DNA of 64,000 nucleotides from Dokdonella koreensis DS-123 (GCF_001632775.1 NZ_CP015249.1:224686-288685); one strand, 5' to 3'; shown: positions 33,345-42,342, numbered from the stretch's first letter. Numbers and translations: made by a program. Notes: generated by a model not told the origin, from the sequence alone.

Positions 33345-36290
33345 ATGCGTTCGATAGCCGAAGCCGACTACGGCACTCCCGCCATCCAGCTGCTGGATAC
33401 CTTGAAGCCGGTCAGGCTGCAGATCGACGGCGTCGAGGTCAGCGTGCCGCCGGGCACCTCGGTGATGCGCGCCGCCGCCCTCGGCGGCATCGCGATCCCG
33501 AAGCTGTGTGCCACCGACACGCTGGAAGCCTTCGGCTCGTGCCGGCTGTGCCTGGTCGAGATCGAGGGCATGCGCGGCTATCCCGCCTCCTGCACGACGC
33601 CGGTCGCCGCCGGCATGAAGGTCACGACGCAGACCTCCAAGCTCGGCGAGATCCGCCGCGGCGTGATGGAGCTGTACATCTCCGATCATCCGCTGGACTG
33701 CCTGACCTGCCCGGCCAACGGCCACTGCGAGCTGCAGGACATGGCCGGCGTGGTCGGCCTGCGCGAGGTGCGCTACGGCTACGACGGCGCCAATCACGTG
33801 CAGGCGAGCATCCCGGCCGGCGGCAATCACGAGGCGGCGGTCCACGGCCGCACGGCGCACACGACGGCCAATCCCTTGTTCGCCGCGAAGGACGAATCCA
33901 ATCCGTACTTCACGTTCGACCCGTCCAAGTGCATCGTCTGCTCGCGCTGCGTGCGCGCCTGCGAGGAGCAGCAGGGCACCTATGCGTTGACGATCCAGGG
34001 CCGCGGCTTCGATTCGAAGGTCAGCGCCGGCCAGGACCAGGCCTTCCTCGAATCCGAATGCGTGTCCTGCGGCGCCTGCGTGCAGGCCTGCCCGACCGCG
34101 ACGCTGTCGGAGAAGTCGCTGATCGCGCTCGGCCAGGCCGAGCACAGCACGGTGACGACCTGCGCCTACTGCGGCGTGGGCTGCTCGTTCCGCGCCGAGA
34201 TGAAGGGCGAGGAGGTCGTGCGCATGGTGCCCGACGTCGACGGCAAGGCCAACCACGGCCATTCCTGCGTCAAGGGCCGGTTCGCGTTCGGCTACGCGAC
34301 GCATCCGGACCGCATCACCACGCCGATGATCCGCGAGAAGATCACCGATCCGTGGCGCGTGGTGTCCTGGGACGAGGCGATCGCGCACGCCGCGCGCGAA
34401 TTCCGCCGCATCCAGGCCAGCTACGGCCGCGACGCCGTCGGCGGCATCACCTCCTCGCGCTGCACCAACGAGGAAACCTACCTCGTGCAGAAGCTGGTGC
34501 GCGCCGGCTTCGGCAACAACAACGTCGACACCTGCGCGCGCGTGTGCCACTCGCCGACCGGCTACGGCCTCAAGCAGACACTGGGCGAATCGGCCGGTAC
34601 GCAGGATTTCGATTCGGTCATGACCTCGGACGTCATCATGGTCGTCGGTGCCAACCCCACCGACGGCCATCCGGTGTTCGGCTCGCAGATGAAGCGCCGC
34701 CTGCGCCAGGGCGCGCGCCTGATCGTCGTCGATCCGCGCCGCATCGACCTGGTGCGCACGCCGCACGTCCAGGCCGACTACCACCTGAAACTGCGGCCCG
34801 GCACCAATGTCGCGCTGCTGACCGCGCTCGCCCACGTCGTCGTCACCGAGCACCTGGTCGACGAGGCCTTCGTCGCGCTGCGCTGCGAGGGCGACGCGTT
34901 CGACAAGTGGCGGACCTTCGTGGCCGATCCGCGTCACTCCCCGGAAGTCAGCGAGGCCGACACCGGCGTGCCCGCCGCGCTGGTGCGCGGCGCCGCGCGC
35001 CTGTTCGCGACCGGCGGCAACGCCGCGATCTACTACGGCCTCGGCGTCACCGAGCACTCGCAGGGTTCCACCGCGGTCATGGCGATCGCCAACCTGGCGA
35101 TGGCGACCGGCAACGTCGGCCGGCCCGGCGTCGGCGTCAATCCGCTGCGCGGGCAGAACAACGTGCAGGGATCGTGCGACATGGGCTCGTTCCCGCACGA
35201 GCTGCCGGGCTACCGCCACGTGTCCGATTCGTCCACGCGGGCGCAGTTCGAGGCCGCCTGGGGCGTGCCGCTGCACGAGGAGCCGGGGCTGCGCATCCCG
35301 AACATGTTCGAGGCCGCGCTCGACGGCGAGTTCAAGGGCCTCTACATCGAAGGCGAGGACATCGCGCAGAGCGATCCCAACACCCAGCACGTCACCGCCG
35401 CGCTGACGGCGATGGAGTGCATCGTCGTGCAGGACCTGTTCCTCAACGAGACCGCCAAGTTCGCGCACGTCTTCCTGCCGGGCTCCTCGTTCCTCGAGAA
35501 GGACGGCACCTTCACCAATGCCGAGCGGCGCATCTCGCGCGTGCGCCGCGTGATGAAGCCGCGCGGTGGCTACGCGGACTGGGAGGTCACCCAGCTGCTG
35601 GCCAATGCGCTCGGCTATCCGATGGACTACCGCCACCCGTCCGAGATCATGGACGAGATCGCACGGCTGACGCCGACGTTCCACGGCGTCAGCTACGCCA
35701 AGCTCGACCGCGAGGGCAGCGTGCAGTGGCCGTGCAACGAGGCCGCGCCGGACGGCACGCCGATCATGCACATCGACGCCTTCGTGCGCGGCAAGGGCAA
35801 GTTCATGCTGACCGAGTACGTGCCCACCGCCGAGAAGGTCAACGCCAAGTTCCCGCTGATCCTGACCACCGGCCGCATCCTCAGCCAGTACAACGTCGGT
35901 GCGCAGACGCGGCGCACGGCCAACAACACCTGGCACGCCGAGGACCGGCTGGAGATCCATCCGCACGACGCGGAGGAACGGGGCATCGTCGACGGCGACT
36001 GGGTCGGCATCGAGAGCCGTGCCGGGCAGACCGTGCTGCGCGCGACGATCAGCGACCGCATGCAGCCGGGCGTCGTCTACACGACGTTCCACTTCCCGTT
36101 CTCCGGCGCCAACGTCATCACCACCGAGAACTCCGACTGGGCCACCAACTGCCCGGAGTACAAGGTCACGGCGGTGGAGGTGACGCGCGTCAGCCAGCCG
36201 TCGGAATGGCAGCAGCGCTACCGCGCCTTCAGCGAGCGCCAGCAGACGCTGTTGCGCGAACGCCGCGAGGCGCCGGCCCCGGCGCCGTAG
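33345..36290 (+). CDS. fdsA: NAD-dependent formate dehydrogenase alpha subunit (Mo-bisPGD catalytic)
   Basis: A 981-residue catalytic subunit. The N-terminal [2Fe-2S] ferredoxin has K-L-C-A and G-S-C-R-L-C. A His-Cys3 cluster reads H-P-L-D-C-L-T-C-P-A-N-G-H-C. Two [4Fe-4S] sites read C-I-V-C-S-R-C-V-R-A-C and C-V-S-C-G-A-C-V-Q-A-C-P. Then comes the molybdopterin oxidoreductase domain with its own cluster (C-A-Y-C-G-V-G-C) and the metal-ligand Cys in A-R-V-C-H-S-P-T-G-Y, so it is a Cys not a selenocysteine enzyme. The molybdopterin-dinucleotide domain ends the protein. It needs FdhD, encoded after a 5.1-kb interruption. Confidence 0.97.
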   Translation: MRSIAEADYGTPAIQLLDTLKPVRLQIDGVEVSVPPGTSVMRAAALGGIAIPKLCATDTLEAFGSCRLCLVEIEGMRGYPASCTTPVAAGMKVTTQTSKLGEIRRGVMELYISDHPLDCLTCPANGHCELQDMAGVVGLREVRYGYDGANHVQASIPAGGNHEAAVHGRTAHTTANPLFAAKDESNPYFTFDPSKCIVCSRCVRACEEQQGTYALTIQGRGFDSKVSAGQDQAFLESECVSCGACVQACPTATLSEKSLIALGQAEHSTVTTCAYCGVGCSFRAEMKGEEVVRMVPDVDGKANHGHSCVKGRFAFGYATHPDRITTPMIREKITDPWRVVSWDEAIAHAAREFRRIQASYGRDAVGGITSSRCTNEETYLVQKLVRAGFGNNNVDTCARVCHSPTGYGLKQTLGESAGTQDFDSVMTSDVIMVVGANPTDGHPVFGSQMKRRLRQGARLIVVDPRRIDLVRTPHVQADYHLKLRPGTNVALLTALAHVVVTEHLVDEAFVALRCEGDAFDKWRTFVADPRHSPEVSEADTGVPAALVRGAARLFATGGNAAIYYGLGVTEHSQGSTAVMAIANLAMATGNVGRPGVGVNPLRGQNNVQGSCDMGSFPHELPGYRHVSDSSTRAQFEAAWGVPLHEEPGLRIPNMFEAALDGEFKGLYIEGEDIAQSDPNTQHVTAALTAMECIVVQDLFLNETAKFAHVFLPGSSFLEKDGTFTNAERRISRVRRVMKPRGGYADWEVTQLLANALGYPMDYRHPSEIMDEIARLTPTFHGVSYAKLDREGSVQWPCNEAAPDGTPIMHIDAFVRGKGKFMLTEYVPTAEKVNAKFPLILTTGRILSQYNVGAQTRRTANNTWHAEDRLEIHPHDAEERGIVDGDWVGIESRAGQTVLRATISDRMQPGVVYTTFHFPFSGANVITTENSDWATNCPEYKVTAVEVTRVSQPSEWQQRYRAFSERQQTLLRERREAPAPAP

Positions 36291-36305
36291 GGCCGGACGT
36301 CGCGC

Positions 36306-39053
36306 TCAACGCGTGCCCGGCACGGCGTAGCGCGCGGCTTGGCGCACGCGGGCCGCATCGGGCGGAAACGCCTGCCGCAGGGCCGCCTGTGCCACGGCCG
36401 CGTGCGTGCGCGCCGTCGGCGAGTCGTCCCGGCGCCGCACGCAGCCGGCGGCGACCACGTCGGCATAGAGCCGCTGCGGATCGTCCGCGACCGCGTGACG
36501 CTTCATCAGGTCGGCGGCCTCCTCGGCGGCTGCGCAGTCGCTGCGGCCCTCGGCCAGCTCGACCTCCGCCTGCTCGGTCAGCGTTCGCGCCAGGTGCGAG
36601 GGCTTGGGCGAGGCGTGTGCCCGCAGCAGGCTCACGGCCTCGCCGACGCGCGCTTTCGCATCGGCGAGCCGGCCCTGCTCGCGGGCCGCGCCGGCGCTGC
36701 CGGTCAGGCTGAAGGCGACGTCGGTGGTGTCGCCGCCGTTGCGCCGGATCGCCAGGGCCTCGGTCCACAGCCGCTCGGCCTCGGCCCAGTGGCCGAGTGC
36801 GTACTCGGTGGTGGCGAGGTTGTTGAGCGTGGAGCCGAGCGCGCGCGACCCGGGCGGTTCGGTCGCCTGCACGCCGGCCAGCGATTCCTTCATCGCCGCG
36901 TTGGCGCCGGCATAGTCGTGCGCGCGCAGCAGGCTGAACGCAAGGTTGTTCAGCCGGATCTGCACGTAGCCGTGGGCATCGCCGTACAGGCGCCGGGTGA
37001 TCGCCAGCGCCTCCCGGCGCAACACCACCGCCTCGACCGCTTCGGCGGAGGTGGCGTAGGTATTGGCCAGCGCGTCGAGCGCATCGGCCAGCCGCGCCGG
37101 ATTGGACTCGGGCACCGCCCGCAGCGCCGTCACGACCGGCACCAGCACGCTGCGCGCCTCGGCCAGGCGGTCCTGCGCGTCGTAGGCCCAGCTCAGCGTG
37201 ATCGCCGCACTGACGGTCTGGCTGTCGCCCGGCCCGCGCGTCGCCTGGAACAGGGCGACGCCGCGCGCCATGTCGTCGATCGCGCCGGCGGCGTCGCCGA
37301 GCGCCAGCTTGTTGATGCCGCGCGAGACCCGCAGGTCGGCGGCCAGGTCGCTTTCGGCCGCCGCGGCCGGCAGCAGGCGGGCGGCCTCGTCCAGTTGCCG
37401 GCCCGCGGCCGCCAGGTCGTCCGTGCCGCTGCGGCTGCGCGCCATCAGCACCAGCGCACGCACGCGCTTGAGCACATCGTCCGGCAGCGACGCGTCCTGC
37501 ACGGCCAGTGCCTGCTCGAACAGCGGATAGGCGCGCGCGCGGTCGCCGATGCCGAGGTAGGCCTCGCCCATCGCCAGCAGCAGGTCGTAGCGCATCGGTG
37601 CATCGTCGATGCGATGCTGGCCGATGCGCTCGACGCCGCGTTGCAGCAGTTCCTCGGCGGTAACCTTGCGGCCGCGTGTCAGGGCCGGGTCGGCGCTGCG
37701 GAAGATGTCGAGCAGGAACTGGATCGTCTGTTCCGCCTTGCCGCTTTCGCTGCGGGCCAGGTCACGCTGCAGGCGCGCCTCGCCGGCCTGCCAGAGCGCG
37801 ACGGCGAGTCCGGCCGCCAGCGCCAGCACGGCGGCGGTCGCCAGTCCCGCCGCCAGCGCATGGCGGCGCAGGAAGCGGCCGGCGCGATAGCGCCAGCCGC
37901 CGCGCCGCGCGGCGACCGGCCGGCGTGCCAGGTGGTTCTCGATGTCGGCGGCCAGATCGGCCACCGAGGCATAGCGTTGCGCCGGGTCCTTGCGCAACGC
38001 CTTGAGCACGATCGCGTCGAGATCGCCGCGCAGCTCGCGACGCAGGCGCTCGGGCGTCAGGTCGCGCTGCGCCGCCAGCGTCGCCGCGTCGTCGGCCGTC
38101 TCGCCGGGCGGCTGCGTGGCGGCAGCGCTGGGGCGCGTCGGCTCCTGGTCCAGGATCGCGCGCTCGTAGGCGGCCGGCGTGGCGTTCTCCAGCCGGTACG
38201 GGCGCCGGCCGGTAAGCAGCTCGTACAGCAGCAGGCCGAGCGCGTGCACGTCCACCGCCGTGGTCACCGGTTCGCCGCGCACCTGTTCGGGAGCGGCGTA
38301 CTCGGGCGTGAACACGCGCGCCGCGCTGACGTGGGGCCCTCGGGCGTCGATCAGCTTGGCAATGCCGAAGTCGAGCAGCTTGACCTCGCCGGCCGCCGTC
38401 ACCAGCAGGTTGGACGGCTTGAGGTCGCGGTGCACGACCAGGTGCGCATGCGCATGCGAAACCGCCGCGCAGACGGTCAGGAACACCCGCAGCCGGGCCT
38501 CGATACTCCGCTGTGCCTCGTCGCAGTAGCGGCGCAGGTCGGTGCCGTCCACGTATTCCAGTGCCAGCCACGGCCGGTCGTCGCCGCTGAGGCCGCCGTC
38601 GATCAGCCGCGCGATGTTCGGGTGCGTCAGTCCTGCCAGGATCTGGCGCTCGGCGCGGAAGCGCGCCAGCACGTCGGCGGCGTCCCAGCCGCTGCGGATC
38701 AGCTTGACCGCCACCTGCTGCGTGAACTGGCCGTCGGCACGCTCGGCCAGCCAGACCGTGCCCATGCCGCCGCGGCCGAGTTCGCGCAGCAGGCGAAACG
38801 GCCCGACGCGCTGGCCGGCCAGGTCCGCCTGCCGGCCGCCGGCGGCCAGGTCATCGAGCAGGTCCGGCGCCTGTGCGCCCAGGCCGGTGTGCAGGCGCGG
38901 GCCGTGATCGGCGGCGAGCAGGGCCAGCACCTCGGCGTGCAGCGCGCCCTCGCCGGGCGCCAAGGCCTGCAGGCGGGCCCGCCAGGTATCGGGCGGCGCA
39001 TCGGCCAGTTCGTCGAAGAGGGCGCGCACGCGGCGCCAGCTTTGCGCATCCAC
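36306..39053 (-). CDS. Ser/Thr protein kinase (Hanks type) with membrane helix and TPR-like region, copy 2
   Basis: 915 residues. A helical N-terminus (1-80) precedes the kinase domain (about 84-385): G-R-G-G-M-G (93-98), Lys117, H-R-D-L-K-P-S-N (208-215), D-F-G (228-230), A-P-E (254-256). A membrane helix follows at about 400-425, then ~490 residues of TPR-like helical repeats. GGAGGGGG precedes the ATG at 39053. It is paralogous to the kinase at 25585-27834 and likewise follows an ECF sigma gene (34 bp). Its stop lies 15 bp from the fdsA stop, on the opposite strand. Confidence 0.93.
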   Translation of the reverse strand: MDAQSWRRVRALFDELADAPPDTWRARLQALAPGEGALHAEVLALLAADHGPRLHTGLGAQAPDLLDDLAAGGRQADLAGQRVGPFRLLRELGRGGMGTVWLAERADGQFTQQVAVKLIRSGWDAADVLARFRAERQILAGLTHPNIARLIDGGLSGDDRPWLALEYVDGTDLRRYCDEAQRSIEARLRVFLTVCAAVSHAHAHLVVHRDLKPSNLLVTAAGEVKLLDFGIAKLIDARGPHVSAARVFTPEYAAPEQVRGEPVTTAVDVHALGLLLYELLTGRRPYRLENATPAAYERAILDQEPTRPSAAATQPPGETADDAATLAAQRDLTPERLRRELRGDLDAIVLKALRKDPAQRYASVADLAADIENHLARRPVAARRGGWRYRAGRFLRRHALAAGLATAAVLALAAGLAVALWQAGEARLQRDLARSESGKAEQTIQFLLDIFRSADPALTRGRKVTAEELLQRGVERIGQHRIDDAPMRYDLLLAMGEAYLGIGDRARAYPLFEQALAVQDASLPDDVLKRVRALVLMARSRSGTDDLAAAGRQLDEAARLLPAAAAESDLAADLRVSRGINKLALGDAAGAIDDMARGVALFQATRGPGDSQTVSAAITLSWAYDAQDRLAEARSVLVPVVTALRAVPESNPARLADALDALANTYATSAEAVEAVVLRREALAITRRLYGDAHGYVQIRLNNLAFSLLRAHDYAGANAAMKESLAGVQATEPPGSRALGSTLNNLATTEYALGHWAEAERLWTEALAIRRNGGDTTDVAFSLTGSAGAAREQGRLADAKARVGEAVSLLRAHASPKPSHLARTLTEQAEVELAEGRSDCAAAEEAADLMKRHAVADDPQRLYADVVAAGCVRRRDDSPTARTHAAVAQAALRQAFPPDAARVRQAARYAVPGTR

Positions 39054-39087
39054 CCCGTTACCCCCTCCGATGTCCAGTGGCGCCCGC

Positions 39088-39663
39088 CTACGGTGCGGCG
39101 CCCGCCAGTTCCCGCTGCAGGAACGCTTTCGCGGCCCGCGTATCGCGCTTGATCGTCGGCTCCGAGACCTCCAGCAGCACGGCGATGTCCTTCACGTCCA
39201 GGCCCGCGAAGAAGCGCAGCTCGACCACCTTGACCAGCCGCTCGTCGAGGCCGGCCAGCTTGTGGAGCGCCGCGTCGATCGCCAGCAGCTGCTCGGCTTG
39301 CGCATCGACCGGCAGCGGCTGCTCTTCCAGCGCGTCGAGGTCGACGTGCTCGGCACCGCCGCCGCGCCGCTCGGCCAGCCGCGCGCGGGCGTAGTCGATC
39401 GCCACCTGGCGCATCGCGCGGGCCGCCGTCGCGAAGAAGTGCGTGCGATTGGCGTAGTCCAGGCCGGTGCCGTCGAACAGCTTGAGGTAGGCCTCGTTGA
39501 CCAGTGCGCGCGTGTCGAGCGTATTGCCCGAGCGTTGCCGGCGCAGCTGCGCCCGGGCAATGCGCAGCATGTCCTCGTAGACCAGGCCCAGCAGCCGGTC
39601 GCGGCCTGCGGCGTCGTGCGCCTCGGCAAGAGCGGACGTGATCGCGGGCGACAGGTCGGCCAT
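39088..39663 (-). CDS. ECF-like RNA polymerase sigma factor (TIGR02999/ECF43 type), copy 2
   Basis: 191 residues with sigma-2 (about 20-100) and sigma-4 (about 130-185). The helix-turn-helix reads L-D-V-K-D-I-A-V-L-L-E-V-S-E-P-T-I-K-R-D. The stretch T-L-D-T-R-A-L-V-N-E-A-Y-L-K (48-61) aligns with T-L-N-T-T-G-L-L-N-E-W-Y-L-R of the first copy. The two sigma factors differ in the -35-reading helix, so they probably serve different promoters. It is followed by the kinase gene; a hairpin lies upstream. Confidence 0.9.
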   Translation of the reverse strand: MADLSPAITSALAEAHDAAGRDRLLGLVYEDMLRIARAQLRRQRSGNTLDTRALVNEAYLKLFDGTGLDYANRTHFFATAARAMRQVAIDYARARLAERRGGGAEHVDLDALEEQPLPVDAQAEQLLAIDAALHKLAGLDERLVKVVELRFFAGLDVKDIAVLLEVSEPTIKRDTRAAKAFLQRELAGAAP

Positions 39664-39741
39664 CGCCCGATACTAGCGATTCGCCCGGGCCGCGTCTGTG
39701 ACCGCTGCAGCGAGCCGCGGTGCGGTAGCGCGAGCGTTCCG

Positions 39742-39767
39742 GAGCGGCCCGGATCGCCGGGCCGCTC
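39742..39767 (-). terminator. Perfect 11-bp stem hairpin between secreted-protein and sigma genes
   Basis: GAGCGGCCCGG (39742-39752) pairs exactly with CCGGGCCGCTC (39757-39767) around a 4-base loop. It sits in the 213-bp gap between the secreted protein stop (39877) and the sigma start (39663). No T run follows, so it may partly uncouple the two genes or mark an mRNA processing site. Confidence 0.45.
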
Positions 39768-39876
39768 GGCTCTCCGGCCGGTCCGCATCCGCCGGCGACA
39801 GCGAATGCGAGGCGGCCGTTCGTCTTCGTCTGTCCGTTGTGGTCGGTGGACGCAGTGATACGTGCAGCGCGGCGGT

Positions 39877-41262
39877 TCACTCGAGCGCGTCTGCGAAAAT
39901 CCGATCGTTGTCGAGCCGTGCGATGGTCAGGTCGTAGTTCTGCGGGGCGACGCGCAGCGAGTGGCCGGCGACGACCAGCCGTCCCGCCTGCGAAGCGATG
40001 CGCAGCCCGTAGTCGAATTCGCCGGGCAGGACGAAATCCAGGTAGGCGCGGCCGTTGCTGCCGAAACCGGGGTCCGGCGTGCCGTCGGGCCGCAGCCGCA
40101 GCACCGCCATGTCCAGCGCAAAGGCTTCCGTCGGGCGGCGCGTGCCGACCAGGACGATCCGGCCGTCGGTCTGCACGTGGACGTCGTCGGCGACCAGGGA
40201 GTGACCGTCCTCGATCAGCACACGCCCGCTGGTGCCGAAGCCGCTGTCGAGCGTGAGCAGAGCGGCAGGCATGATCTTGTACGCGAACAGGCGGTAGCGC
40301 ACGCTCGAGTCGGCGATCTGCGTATTGCCGACCATCAGCAGGCTGCCGTCGCGCTGGACACGGACGCCGGTGGCCGCCTCGTCGCGGTTGAACGGCGCGC
40401 CGCCATCGATCGCCAGCCCCGCGTAGCCGGCGCCGGCCTGGAACGCCGGGTCGGGCGTGCCGTTGGTTGTCATGCGCAGGATCAGCGCCGACGTGCCGTT
40501 CTCCGCATCCGGTGAGCCGAACTCTCCGACGGCGACGTACGTGCCATCGGGCATGCGATCGACCGCGTTGAGACGCGTGATCGGTGCGGGACCGAGTTGA
40601 TAGAGGTGTTTCCCCTGGTTGCCGAAGCTCGTGTCGATCGTGCCGTCCGTCCGCAGACGGGTGGCCGCGCCCAGGCCGAAGGCCGAGGAGAGCCGTGCGG
40701 TGCCCACGAGCAGGATGCGTCCGTTCGGTTCGACCAGCATGTCGTTGGCGACATCGGCGCGGTCGCCACCCTCCACGTCGAAGGCGATCGACAGGCAGGC
40801 GCTGCCGATCGCGGTGAACGGCAGCGGCTGGCCCTGCGGCGTGTAGCGGCACAGGTGGAAGTCGGTATCGGTGCCCGCGACGGTGCGGTAGCCGGCGACG
40901 AGAAGATTGCCGGCCGCGTCGAGGCGGGCGCGCCGCGCGGTCACGTCCGCGTTGGCCGAATAGACGGTGCCGCCGTCGCCGAACGATTCGTCGCGGATAC
41001 CCTCTGCGGTCAGGCGCGTGATCGCATGGCGCGATCCGCCGGCGGTCTGCGCGGTGCCGACCAGGTAGATGCGCCCGTCCGCCGCGACCAGCACGCCGGC
41101 CGAGGTGTCGGCGTTCGCACCGCCCTGGTCGTGCGTGATGACGTTGCGGCCAGTGCCGAAGATGCCGAAAGCCGGATCCAGCAGGCCGTCCTGCGCCAGG
41201 GCGTCGCCGGCGGCGAGTCCGAGCGTGAGGAACGATGAAGCGAGAAGGTGCGAGCGATGCAT
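39877..41262 (-). CDS. Secreted delta-60-repeat beta-propeller protein with C-terminal IFADALE motif
   Basis: A 461-residue exported protein, with AAGAGG 6 bases before its ATG. The signal peptide ends near residue 23 (L-G-L-A-A-G-D-A-L-A-Q). Repeats of the form L-D-x-x-F-G-x-x-G-x-V and V-x-x-D-G-R-I-x-L-V-G-T are the uncharacterised delta-60 propeller repeat. The protein ends exactly in N-D-R-I-F-A-D-A-L-E, related to the ends of the proteins at 1247 and 24912. It is the first gene of sigma/kinase module 2, as the gene at 28419 is in module 1. The function is unknown. Confidence 0.85.
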   Translation of the reverse strand: MHRSHLLASSFLTLGLAAGDALAQDGLLDPAFGIFGTGRNVITHDQGGANADTSAGVLVAADGRIYLVGTAQTAGGSRHAITRLTAEGIRDESFGDGGTVYSANADVTARRARLDAAGNLLVAGYRTVAGTDTDFHLCRYTPQGQPLPFTAIGSACLSIAFDVEGGDRADVANDMLVEPNGRILLVGTARLSSAFGLGAATRLRTDGTIDTSFGNQGKHLYQLGPAPITRLNAVDRMPDGTYVAVGEFGSPDAENGTSALILRMTTNGTPDPAFQAGAGYAGLAIDGGAPFNRDEAATGVRVQRDGSLLMVGNTQIADSSVRYRLFAYKIMPAALLTLDSGFGTSGRVLIEDGHSLVADDVHVQTDGRIVLVGTRRPTEAFALDMAVLRLRPDGTPDPGFGSNGRAYLDFVLPGEFDYGLRIASQAGRLVVAGHSLRVAPQNYDLTIARLDNDRIFADALE

Positions 41263-41424
41263 GGCGAACCTCTTGATGGAAAGGGCGAGCGCCCCGATGC
41301 CTGGACATACGCAGCGGCGCCGTCCCAGGGATCACGCCCCCTGCCTGCGGCATGCGCGCGCAGGGCCGCGGCATCCCGTACACCGCGGGTCCATGACGCG
41401 CTCCAATCCGGTAGAGTCGGTCCC

Positions 41425-42336
41425 ATGGACCGGCCGCCCCGGCGCGCCGCTCCGGAGCCTCGAGCCGCCGTGAAGCCGCCCTCCCCGATACCGCCAAGCC
41501 CTATCCGAGACACCCCGTCGCCGCCGGCCGTCGATGCCGGTGCGGTGCGGCGCCCGATCACACGCGTGCGCGGCGGCCAACGGTTGCAGGAGGACGACTG
41601 GATCGCCGCCGAGATCCCGGTCGCGATCCACTACAACGGCCAGCCGCACGTGGTGATGATGGCGACGCCGGCGGACCTGGAGGATTTCGTTCTCGGCTTT
41701 TCGCTGAGCGAGGCGGTGATCGCCGGTGCGCACGAACTGGGCGAGGTGCAGGTCCATCCGCTGCTCGAAGGCATCGAGGTGGCCGCGCGCATCCCCGAGG
41801 ATCGCGCCGCCGCCGTCGCCACGCGCCAGCGCAACCTGACCGGCCGCAGCAGCTGCGGCCTGTGCGGCACGCAGGAGCTGGAAGACGTCGTGCGCCATCC
41901 GCCGCCCGTCGGCGCCGGCCCGGTCATCGACGCCGCCGCGCTGCAGCGGGCGCTGGCCGCGCTCGGCCGCGCCCAGCCGGTCAATGCGCTGACCGGCGCC
42001 ACGCATGCCGCCGCCTGGGCCGATCCCGCCGGCACGCTGCTGGCGGTCCGCGAGGATGTGGGCCGGCACAATGCGCTGGACAAGCTGATCGGCGCCATGG
42101 CGGCCGCCGAGATCGATCCGCAGGCCGGCTTCGTGGTCGTGACCAGCCGCGCCAGCTACGAGATGGTGCAGAAGGCCGCCACCGTCGGCATCACGCTGAT
42201 GGCGGCGATCTCTGCGCCGACGGCGCTGGCGATCCACCTGGCGGCCTCGGCCGGCCTGACCCTGGTCGGCTTCGCCCGGCCCGACGGCCATGCCGTCTAC
42301 TCGCACCCGCACCGCATTTCCGCCCCCGAGAGCTGA
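41425..42336 (+). CDS. fdhD: Formate dehydrogenase accessory sulfurtransferase FdhD (FdsC)
   Basis: 303 residues from the ATG at 41425; a GTG at 41470 is an alternative start. The FdhD core starts near residue 50, with D-W-I-A-A-E-I-P-V-A-I-H-Y-N-G. It contains F-V-L-G-F-S-L-S-E, the active-site loop S-S-C-G-L-C-G-T (two Cys that carry sulfur from IscS to the Mo cofactor), A-V-R-E-D-V-G-R-H-N-A-L-D-K and S-R-A-S-Y-E-M-V-Q-K. It is required to sulfurate the cofactor of FdsA. It is separated from fdsGBA by a minus-strand sigma/kinase block and would need its own promoter. Confidence 0.95.
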   Translation: MDRPPRRAAPEPRAAVKPPSPIPPSPIRDTPSPPAVDAGAVRRPITRVRGGQRLQEDDWIAAEIPVAIHYNGQPHVVMMATPADLEDFVLGFSLSEAVIAGAHELGEVQVHPLLEGIEVAARIPEDRAAAVATRQRNLTGRSSCGLCGTQELEDVVRHPPPVGAGPVIDAAALQRALAALGRAQPVNALTGATHAAAWADPAGTLLAVREDVGRHNALDKLIGAMAAAEIDPQAGFVVVTSRASYEMVQKAATVGITLMAAISAPTALAIHLAASAGLTLVGFARPDGHAVYSHPHRISAPES

Positions 42337-42342
42337 TGACCG

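Noticed and set aside
33327..36092. 921-codon open frame antisense to fdsA
   Set aside because: Codon-mirror of a well-conserved gene; no family motif or ribosome site.
36339..39152. 937-codon open frame antisense to the kinase gene
   Set aside because: The kinase frame has every catalytic motif. The antisense product is His/Gln/Arg-rich filler.
41470..41472. Later GTG start for fdhD
   Set aside because: Not excluded, but the ATG at 41425 is the simpler choice; a GGAG sits somewhat far upstream of the GTG.
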